Shown here: piece after piece, positions 57,942 through 64,000 of the stretch
How the letters are laid out: each line of letters begins with the position of its first letter
How positions within the stretch are numbered: position 1 is the stretch's first letter
DNA from: WHSW01 sp963846565
GTDB lineage: Bacteria > Actinomycetota > Thermoleophilia > Solirubrobacterales > 70-9
Assembly: GCA_963846565.1 (NCBI GenBank)
Contig: CAWJWL010000001.1
Span: forward strand, 496,001 to 560,000
DNA length: 64,000 bases
Direction of reading: 5' to 3'
The notes under the pieces: model-generated
The model's input: the letters and a program-made list of their open reading frames with translations, nothing else
What the model was told of the DNA's origin: nothing
Databases searched by the model: none
Made by a program: the position numbers and the translations under genes

Positions 57942-59434
57942 GCTGGCTCTTTCCGAACCGCTGGCCGGTCAAGTGGCGGATCGCCGCGGTCTCGGCCGGA
58001 CTCACCTTTCTCATCTTGCTCGGCTTCGCAGCCGTCGTCGGCCGGCTCGCGGTGAACAAGCTCGAGGCGAACTTCCGCGAGGAGGCGCAGAGCACGGCGA
58101 GCGCTCTCGCCAATCAGCTCGAGATCACGTTCTCGGAGATCACGGGCGGTCGCGAACCGACCGCCCGCGGCCTCGAGCTCGAGCGATTCCCGCTGCCTTC
58201 GCAGAGCTTCTTCCAGCTGGTCGACTCGAGCGGCCAGTCGGCGTTCACGGAGGTGCCCTACTACCGTGAGCTCGGCCCGCCGCCGAGCGAGCCGACGAAC
58301 GTCGGCGACTATGCGGTCGCCAGCCAGCTCATCCCCACCCAGACCTTCGGGCCGTCGGTCTACGTTCAATACGGGCGCGACCGCGCATCGCTCGAGTCGA
58401 CGACCGACCGGATCTGGTTCCTCCTCGGCGCCGGCGTTCTCGCCGGTGCCGCACTGGCAGCGCTCGCCGGCCTCGCCGTCGCCGGGCGGGCGATGCGCCC
58501 GATCGCCTCCCTGACCACAGCGGCGCGCGAGGTCGCGACGACCAGGGACCCGTCTCGGCGCCTGCCCATGCCGGAGACCGAGGACGAGGTCGCGGAGCTG
58601 GCGCAGACGCTCGACGAGATGCTTCGCGAGCTCGACGCGGCCCGCTCGGAGACCGAGCAGATGGTGCAGGCGCAGCGCGAGTTCGTCGCCGACGCCTCCC
58701 ACGAGCTGCGCACGCCGCTGACCAGTATTCACGCGAACCTCGAGCTGCTGCAGGCCCGCCTGGCGACGCGCGGCGACGCAGCCGACGTCGAGGACGGGGA
58801 GATCGTCGCCGGCGCCCTCGGCTCCTCGCAGCGGATGCGCCGCCTCGTCTCCGACCTGCTGCTACTCGCCCGCGCGGACGCCGGGCGCGCCGGGCCACGC
58901 GGCGCCTACGACCTCTCCGGGATCGCCGAGGCCGCGATCGCCGAGGTCCGCACGGTCGCCGACGGCCACAGGGTCTCGCTCTCCGGCGACGGCTCGGTCT
59001 CGGTCGCGTGCAACCCGGACGACGTCCACCGGCTCGTCGTCAACCTGGTCGAGAACGCGGTCCGGCACACGCCCGCCGGCTCGCGGATCGACGTCACCGT
59101 GTCCGAGGAAGGCGACCAGGCGGTGCTCGAGGTCTGCGACGACGGCCCCGGGCTCCCCGACGGCCTGGGAGATCAGCTCTTCGCCCGGTTCGTCCGCGGC
59201 GCCGGTCAAGCGGACCTCTCGCGCGACTCGGGCACCGGCCTCGGCCTCGCGATCGTGAAGGCCGTCGCCGCCTCCCACCGCGGCTCGGTCGAGGCCGGCG
59301 AGTCGCCGCACGGCGGCGCCCGGTTCACGGTTCGGCTGCCCGCCGCGGATACGGAAAGCGAGAACGGAAGCGCCGGCGAGAACGGATCGAAGCCCCTCGC
59401 CGCAACGCCTAAGAAGCGCCCCGCGAATCTTTAG
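57938..59434 (+). CDS. Sensor histidine kinase (EnvZ/MprB class)
   Basis: A 498-residue membrane kinase. Helix 1 (WRIAAVSAGLTFLILLGFAAVV, 13-34) and helix 2 (IWFLLGAGVLAGAALAALAGLAV, 159-181) enclose an extracytoplasmic sensor of about 125 residues. A HAMP segment (RAMRPIASLTTAAREVATTRD) precedes the HisKA domain with H255 in FVADASHELRTPLTSI. The HATPase has VNLVENAVRHTPAGS, DDGPGLP and GTGLGLAIVKAVAASHRG. The acidic Asn/Ser tail is low complexity. It partners the overlapping response regulator. The stop codon lies within a hairpin that begins the next element. Confidence 0.94.
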   Translation: MSWLFPNRWPVKWRIAAVSAGLTFLILLGFAAVVGRLAVNKLEANFREEAQSTASALANQLEITFSEITGGREPTARGLELERFPLPSQSFFQLVDSSGQSAFTEVPYYRELGPPPSEPTNVGDYAVASQLIPTQTFGPSVYVQYGRDRASLESTTDRIWFLLGAGVLAGAALAALAGLAVAGRAMRPIASLTTAAREVATTRDPSRRLPMPETEDEVAELAQTLDEMLRELDAARSETEQMVQAQREFVADASHELRTPLTSIHANLELLQARLATRGDAADVEDGEIVAGALGSSQRMRRLVSDLLLLARADAGRAGPRGAYDLSGIAEAAIAEVRTVADGHRVSLSGDGSVSVACNPDDVHRLVVNLVENAVRHTPAGSRIDVTVSEEGDQAVLEVCDDGPGLPDGLGDQLFARFVRGAGQADLSRDSGTGLGLAIVKAVAASHRGSVEAGESPHGGARFTVRLPAADTESENGSAGENGSKPLAATPKKRPANL

Positions 59435-59602
59435 CGACCGTTTACATCGGTCGTTAGATTTCCCAAGTGGACGAGACACCGTCCGTCGAGGATCCCCCGA
59501 CACCCCTTCGACGGACGTTAGTTGGCCAGTCTGTCTGAGTCTGAGCCAATCGGCCCGCCGGGTTTCCCCCTCCCTGAAGACCCGGCGGGCCAACCTTTTT
59601 CT
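59432..59602 (+). ncRNA. Candidate 6C-like structured RNA or 3' UTR element
   Basis: Three hairpins stand in a row after the kinase stop. H1 is TAGCGACCG/CGGTCGTTA (59432-59440, 59448-59456). H2 is a 10-bp stem (59480-59489, 59508-59517) with an 18-nt loop containing CCCCC and CCCC. H3 is a 12-bp terminator whose loop contains CCCCC and CCC. Two successive hairpins with C-run loops, the second a terminator, recall the actinobacterial 6C RNA motif, though the runs here are five C rather than six. It may be an independent small RNA or the processed 3' end of the two-component message. Confidence 0.4.
59552..59600 (+). terminator. Strong Rho-independent terminator
   Basis: A perfect 12-bp stem (59552-59563 with 59580-59591), a 16-nt loop and then AACCTTTTT (T-run 59596-59600). 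It closes the two-component operon or the candidate small RNA, 26 nt before the end of the convergent protease gene. Confidence 0.88.
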
Positions 59603-59626
59603 ACGGGAGAGCGGGCGGAGCGTTCG

Positions 59627-61117
59627 CTATTTCAGGAAGCCGCGCTGGACCATCTCCGCCTTGATCGCGGGGACGTGTCCTCCGCCGTACAGCAGCTTGT
59701 CGGCGGCGAGGAGGGCGCGGGCGCCGTCACGGAAGTTGGACGTGCTGTCGAGCATGAAATGCGACTGGAGCACGACGCGATCGACGATCCAGAGGCCGGC
59801 GGTGTCGGTGGCTAGTTCTCCGCGCAGGTCCCAGAGCGCGCCCGACCAGGCGCGGCCGAGGCAGTGCGGATCGTCGAAGCAGCGCTTGAGCGCCCGCTCG
59901 AGGGTCAGCGCGGTGTCCGTCCGGCGTCCGCAGGTGTTGCTCGTGTACGAGGTCGCGTCCCACTCGAATACACAGGGGTCGTAGGTGGCGCTACCGCCGG
60001 TCACGAACGAGGACATGACCGCGGCGAGGTAGTCGCCGAAGCCCTCCCCCATCGAGCCGCCCTCGAGGTCCTCGCCGAAGAAGTGCACCGCCTGGTCCTG
60101 GAGCGAGTGTCCGTACTCGTGGATGATCACGTCCGCGTCCTCCGCGTCGTCGACGCCGCCGGTGCCGAACGCCACCTTGCGGGTCAGCGGCGTGAAGTAC
60201 GAGTTGTCCTCGGTGAAGCCGTTGACGTTCGCCTTCTGCGGCTGCAGGCGCAGGCCCTCGGTCAGCCCGAGGCTGTCGACGTAGGCGCGGGTGCGGTCGA
60301 TGTGGAAGTAGGTCATGACCGCCTCGAAAGCGTTCTGCGAACGCGTGACCCCGCTGAAGTCGAAGCCCGCGCTGCAGACCGGCTTCGCCTTCTTTCCCTG
60401 GCCCAGCCTGACGACGACGTGGGTGCCGCTCAGGCACCCGGTGGCGGAGGTGATCCGGTCGAGCGTCACCGGTAGGCGCAGGTTCGTGAGCAGCATCGAA
60501 TCCTCGTCCTTGGCGTCCTTGAGCCCCGCGTAGGAGGATTGGGTCGTGACCGGGTTCGGGTCGAAGACGTTGGCGGAGGCCGTCGCGCGCTTGAGCAGGT
60601 CATCGACCCGCGTCGCCTCGCCGCTCCGCGCGTCCACGAGCACGGACAGGTCGGCCAGCGGCTCGGCGGAGGGGATCAGCACGCGCCAGGCGGCCCGCTC
60701 CGTCCGTGGGTCGACGAACAGCTTCGCCCGCACGTTGCCGCGCAGGCGCTCGACCGCTCCAGCCTCCTTGGCCGCCGCGATCGCAGCTTCGCGACCGAGC
60801 GTGGCCCGCGGGGGTGCCTCGATCCCGGCGACGCTGTGATCGACCACGAGGACCGGCGGGAGTCCCTGAGGCCGCGCCACCGTCGCCTCGCCGTTCAGAA
60901 CCGGGAGCCCGCCGACCCTCTGGCGATAGCGCTCGATCGCGCCACCGCCCGGCACCGCCAGCGGCCGCGAGGCGACCAGGGCCGTCGCAGGCGCCTTGGC
61001 GCGGGCGAGGACATCGGTGGGCGCGCTTGCGCCGCCACCCGCCGGCACGAGCAGCAGGCCGGCGGCGAAAGCGCAGGCGAAGACCGCCCCCGCGACCCCC
61101 CGCGTCCCCTGCCTCAT
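59627..61117 (-). CDS. Secreted M4/M36-like zinc metallopeptidase
   Basis: A 496-residue exported protease. The signal peptide is GAVFACAFAAGLLLVPAGGGASA. An FTP-like propeptide follows (ARPQGLPPVLVVDHSVAG, LGREAAIAAAKEAG, AKLFVDPRTERAAWRVLI). The catalytic domain has HEYGH (residues 333-337) in VIIHEYGHSLQDQAVHFFG and the third zinc ligand Glu in GGSMGEGFGDYLAAV (E358). This gluzincin layout matches thermolysin/fungalysin-like enzymes. The ATG overlaps the rnj stop (ATGA), so a secreted protease is translationally coupled to an RNase gene, which is unusual. Confidence 0.86.
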   Translation of the reverse strand: MRQGTRGVAGAVFACAFAAGLLLVPAGGGASAPTDVLARAKAPATALVASRPLAVPGGGAIERYRQRVGGLPVLNGEATVARPQGLPPVLVVDHSVAGIEAPPRATLGREAAIAAAKEAGAVERLRGNVRAKLFVDPRTERAAWRVLIPSAEPLADLSVLVDARSGEATRVDDLLKRATASANVFDPNPVTTQSSYAGLKDAKDEDSMLLTNLRLPVTLDRITSATGCLSGTHVVVRLGQGKKAKPVCSAGFDFSGVTRSQNAFEAVMTYFHIDRTRAYVDSLGLTEGLRLQPQKANVNGFTEDNSYFTPLTRKVAFGTGGVDDAEDADVIIHEYGHSLQDQAVHFFGEDLEGGSMGEGFGDYLAAVMSSFVTGGSATYDPCVFEWDATSYTSNTCGRRTDTALTLERALKRCFDDPHCLGRAWSGALWDLRGELATDTAGLWIVDRVVLQSHFMLDSTSNFRDGARALLAADKLLYGGGHVPAIKAEMVQRGFLK

Positions 61118-62784
61118 ACCTCCACCACGACGGGCAGGATCATCGGTCGGCGTCTGAGGCGCTCGTAGACGAACTTCGCGATGTCGTCGTGGAGGTCCTG
61201 CTGGAGGCCGACTGCCTCGACCGCCCCGTCCTTCGCGGAATGGCCGATCGACTCCTCGACCACGCGGCGGAGCTCCTCGACCAGTCCATCGGCCGCCTCC
61301 TCCTCGAGGAAAGGGACACCCCGGAAGATGATCTCCGGCGCGGCGACCGATGCGCCGTTCTCCGAGGAGACGGTGGCTACGACGATGAAGATGCCGTCCG
61401 CGGAGAGCATCCGGCGGTCGCGCAGGGCGACGTCGTCCGGGTCGCCGATGTCGACGCCGTCGACGAAGATCATCCCGGCCTGGCCGTCCTCGTCGGCAAA
61501 GCGAGCGCCCTTGGAGTCGATCTCGAGCGCGACGCCGTTGCGACCGCGGAAGACGTTCCCCGGATCGATCCCGATCGCCTCGGCGAGGTCGCCGTGCAGG
61601 CGCAGCCGGCGGTGATCGCCGTGAGCGGGGAGCACGTATCGGGGCTTGGTCAGGTTGAGCATCAGCTTGAGCTCCTCCTGCCATCCGTGTCCGGACGCGT
61701 GAATCGGCGCGTCCGCGGCGGTCACGACGCTGGCACCGATCTGGAAGATGCGGTCGATCGTCTCGTTGACCGAGCGTTCGTTACCCGGGATCGGCGTCGC
61801 CGAGAAGACGACAGTGTCGCCCGAGTGCAGGTCGATGTCGCGATGATCGCCGTGGGCCATCCGGCGCAGGGCCGAGAGCGGCTCCCCTTGGCTGCCGGTT
61901 GAGATCGCGATCACCTTCTCGTCGGGGAAGCTCTCGATCTCCTTCGGCTGGATCAGGATGCCGTCGGGCGCATTCACGATCCCGAGGTTGGAGGCGATGT
62001 TGAAGTTCTTGCGCATCGAGCGGCCGACGAGCGAGACGCGCCGGTCCAGGGCCGCGGCGGCGTCGATCACCTGCTGCACCCGGTGGAGATTGGAGGCGAA
62101 GCAGGTGACGATGATGCGGCCGTCGACGCGGCCGAAGGTCTCCAGCAGCGCCGGGCCGACCGACGACTCGGAGGGCGCGACACCGGGTCTGTCGGCGTTG
62201 GTCGAGTCGCCGAAAAGGCACAGCAGCCCCTCGCGGCCGAGCTCCGCCAGCCGCGAGATGTCGGCGGGCACGCCGCCGACCGGCGTCTGGTCGAACTTGT
62301 AGTCCCCGGTGCAGAGCACCGTCCCGAGCGAGGTCGTCAGCGCGACCGCGCGCGAGTCCGGGATCGAGTGCGACATATGGACCATCTCGAGCTCGAACGG
62401 ACCCGCGTTGTGGGTGTCCCCCGGCCCGATCACCTCGAGCGGCGCATCGCGAATCTTGTGCTCCTCGAGCTTCGAGCGCACGAGCCCGATCGTCAGCGCG
62501 CCGCCGAGGATCACGGGCGGCAGGCCAATCTCACGCAATACGTACGGGAGCGCCCCCACGTGGTCCTCATGCCCGTGGGTGAGGATGATCGCCTCGATGT
62601 CGTCGGCGCGCTCGCGCAGCATCGAGAAATCGGGCAGCACGAGGTCGATGCCGAGCATCTCGGCGGTCGGGAACATCAGGCCCGTGTCGACGAGGACAAT
62701 CCGCCCCTCGTGCTCGACGACGGTCATGTTCTTGCCGATCTCCCCTAGCCCTCCGAGCGGGAGAATGCGCACGGACTCGCTCAA
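61114..62784 (-). CDS. rnj: Ribonuclease J
   Basis: A 556-residue metallo-beta-lactamase/beta-CASP ribonuclease with 5'-exo and endo activity. It starts ILPLGGLGEIGKNMTVVEHEG. The zinc motif HGHEDH is at residues 70-75 (ILTHGHEDHVGALPY). The beta-CASP region has VTCFASNLHRVQQVIDAA, VIAISTGSQGEPLSALRRMA and the late motif IHASGHGWQEELKLMLNL with PAHGDHRRL. ATGA overlaps connect it with dapA upstream and the protease downstream. The dapA-rnj pair is conserved in many actinobacteria. Confidence 0.96.
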   Translation of the reverse strand: MSESVRILPLGGLGEIGKNMTVVEHEGRIVLVDTGLMFPTAEMLGIDLVLPDFSMLRERADDIEAIILTHGHEDHVGALPYVLREIGLPPVILGGALTIGLVRSKLEEHKIRDAPLEVIGPGDTHNAGPFELEMVHMSHSIPDSRAVALTTSLGTVLCTGDYKFDQTPVGGVPADISRLAELGREGLLCLFGDSTNADRPGVAPSESSVGPALLETFGRVDGRIIVTCFASNLHRVQQVIDAAAALDRRVSLVGRSMRKNFNIASNLGIVNAPDGILIQPKEIESFPDEKVIAISTGSQGEPLSALRRMAHGDHRDIDLHSGDTVVFSATPIPGNERSVNETIDRIFQIGASVVTAADAPIHASGHGWQEELKLMLNLTKPRYVLPAHGDHRRLRLHGDLAEAIGIDPGNVFRGRNGVALEIDSKGARFADEDGQAGMIFVDGVDIGDPDDVALRDRRMLSADGIFIVVATVSSENGASVAAPEIIFRGVPFLEEEAADGLVEELRRVVEESIGHSAKDGAVEAVGLQQDLHDDIAKFVYERLRRRPMILPVVVEV

Positions 62785-63665
62785 GCGGCGACCTCGTCCC
62801 GAAGCCGGTCGAGCGCTTCGAGAGCGCCTTCGACTGCGCCGCGCTCCGACGGAGACGCCGGCACCATCGGCAGGCGCAGATACGGCTCGATCACCCCGCG
62901 CAAACCGAGCGCGGTCTTCACCGGGATCGGGTTCGCCGTCACGGCCAGGGCCGCGTAGACGGGCCGCAACGCGTCATCGATTCGCCGCGCGCGCTCCGTC
63001 TCGCCACTGCCGAATGCGTCGTAGATCGCCCGCATCTGCGGACCGGCGACGTGCGAAGCCACCAGGATCCCTCCCGGTCCGCCGAGCTCGAGCGTGCGCA
63101 GGAAGACGTCGTCGTTTCCGGCGAGGATCGCGAGCCCCTCGACCGGCGCGAGGTCGTCGTTGTTCGCCTGCTTGACGGCGACGACGTTGACGTTGTCCGC
63201 CGCGATCTGGGCGAGCAGATCCGGGTCCATGTTGATCACCGAGCGCGACGGGATGTTGTAGAGGACGACCGGCGCTTTCCCCGCCGCCTCCGCGACTGCG
63301 GCGAAGTGCGCGCGCAGGCCGGTCCGATTCGGCTTGTTGTAGTACGGCGTGACAGCGAGCACGGCGTGCGCCCCGGCCGCCACGGAGCGCTCGGTCAGCT
63401 CGGCCGAGTGGCGGGTGTCGTTGGAGCCGGTCCCGGCGATCACGGTCGCCTCGCCGCCGATCTCCTCGAGCACGGCGCCGAGCAGGGCGAGCTTCTCGTC
63501 GTCCGACAGCGTCGGCGACTCGCCGGTCGTGCCGGCGACGACGACGCCGTGCGAGCCGTTCTCGACCAGATATCGGGCCAGCGCGCGGCCGGCGTCGAGG
63601 TCGAGCGCGCCCTCGGCGTCGAACGGCGAGACCATCGCGGTGAGTACACCCTTGAGCTCGACCAT
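62781..63665 (-). CDS. dapA: 4-hydroxy-tetrahydrodipicolinate synthase
   Basis: A 294-residue class I aldolase-type enzyme condensing pyruvate with aspartate semialdehyde, the first DAP/lysine branch step. Motifs are VVVAGTTGESPTLSDDEK, AVTPYYNKPNRTGL, LYNIPSRSVINMD with Y136, the Schiff-base Lys K165 in VVAVKQANND and GPGGILVASHVAGP. The usual Gly-x-Lys-Glu context reads AVKQA here, a mild variation. It overlaps rnj by ATGA. Its pathway partners dapL and dapF are 23-25 kb away in the same window. Confidence 0.95.
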   Translation of the reverse strand: MVELKGVLTAMVSPFDAEGALDLDAGRALARYLVENGSHGVVVAGTTGESPTLSDDEKLALLGAVLEEIGGEATVIAGTGSNDTRHSAELTERSVAAGAHAVLAVTPYYNKPNRTGLRAHFAAVAEAAGKAPVVLYNIPSRSVINMDPDLLAQIAADNVNVVAVKQANNDDLAPVEGLAILAGNDDVFLRTLELGGPGGILVASHVAGPQMRAIYDAFGSGETERARRIDDALRPVYAALAVTANPIPVKTALGLRGVIEPYLRLPMVPASPSERGAVEGALEALDRLRDEVAA

Positions 63666-63668
63666 GGC

Positions 63669-64000
63669 CTAAGTATCGCTTCCGGCGAAGACGGGTGGCG
63701 TGCGATCCGCCCAGGGGTGGGCGCGCTCGAGCTCGGCGGCGACGCGGATCAGCAGGTCCTCGCGGCCGAGCTGGGCGATCAGCTGGACGCCGATCGGCAG
63801 CCCGTCCTCGTCCCAGTGCAACGGCAGCGAGATCGCCGGCTGGCCGGTCGCGTTGTAGGCGCCGGCGAACGCGGCCGTGACCTTGGCCCGCTCGATTGCC
63901 CGCATCGGGTCGTCGCCGGAATCGTCGTACGTCCCCAGCGGCGGGGGCGGTTCGCCGAGCGTCGGCGTAAGGAGCAGATCGAAGCCCTCGTCCTCGTACC
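63669..64000 (-). CDS. Amidase (amidase signature family), C-terminal part, truncated by window edge
   Basis: The last roughly 110 residues of an amidase-signature enzyme. The visible part starts in frame at the window end with YEDEGFDLLLTPTLGEPPPPLG, then FAGAYNATGQPAISLPLHWDEDGLPIGVQLIAQLGREDLLIRVAAELERAHPWADR. These C-terminal blocks are typical of GatA-like amidases. The catalytic Ser-cisSer-Lys region lies outside the window, so substrate and GatA identity cannot be judged. It ends 3 bp before the dapA start. Confidence 0.88.
   Translation of the reverse strand, partial: YEDEGFDLLLTPTLGEPPPPLGTYDDSGDDPMRAIERAKVTAAFAGAYNATGQPAISLPLHWDEDGLPIGVQLIAQLGREDLLIRVAAELERAHPWADRTPPVFAGSDT

Overview
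The window is uniformly GC-rich and uses GTG and TTG starts freely. Its gene set points to an actinobacterium outside the classical Actinomycetia, most likely class Thermoleophilia (Solirubrobacterales-like). The indicators are a GarA/Rv1828-type FHA-MerR block beside a PgsA-type enzyme, a single-motif RsiG-like protein, coexisting RNase J and RNase Y, the DapL route to diaminopimelate, MurT/GatD, and a wax-ester synthase/DGAT. No rRNA, tRNA, CRISPR array, IS element or prophage was seen. This is an ordinary chromosomal core region rather than an accessory island.

Layout. 0-5 kb: proS and a CDP-alcohol phosphatidyltransferase, a 470-bp gap ending in a palindromic promoter, then an RsiG-like protein, a zinc-ribbon FHA protein, a MerR regulator and an SRPBCC protein. 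5-19 kb: membrane anti-sigma-like protein, thioesterase, nadE, secreted metallopeptidase, GH3 hydrolase, ion channel, WS/DGAT, RlpA, ccdA with a thioredoxin-TPR protein, YqgE and a cell-wall amidase. 19-25 kb: a SigB/F-type sigma factor convergent with its probable anti-sigma factor, a cyclophilin-peroxiredoxin-hydrolase operon and a NarL-type two-component pair. 25.9-30.4 kb: methyltransferase, lipid kinase, murT, a second methyltransferase and gatD. This block carries about 18 single-base frameshifts between 26.5 and 28.9 kb, which look like consensus errors. 30-45 kb: dut, hflX, GH114, glutamate decarboxylase, ridA-dapL, then miaB-racemase-miaA-dapF. 45-64 kb: cytochrome c, rny, esterase, recX-recA-thpR, epoxide hydrolase, cinA, rodZ-like, ftsK, an OmpR-type two-component pair, a secreted protease, rnj, dapA and a truncated amidase.

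Connections. Cell-wall supply is a recurring theme: dapA, dapL and dapF (diaminopimelate), murT/gatD (lipid II amidation), RlpA, the amidase, and ftsK with the rodZ-like gene (division and shape). RNA turnover is covered by rny, rnj and thpR, and DNA repair by recA/recX. Many minus-strand genes overlap by ATGA or TGATG and are probably translationally coupled.

Most noteworthy: a DapF homologue with both catalytic cysteines replaced by serine; an RsiG-like candidate c-di-GMP-responsive anti-sigma factor beside the FHA/MerR block; a methyltransferase coupled between murT and gatD; an anti-sigma kinase with a decayed second domain; an RNase Y without its membrane anchor; and two candidate structured RNAs ending in strong terminators with C-rich loops.
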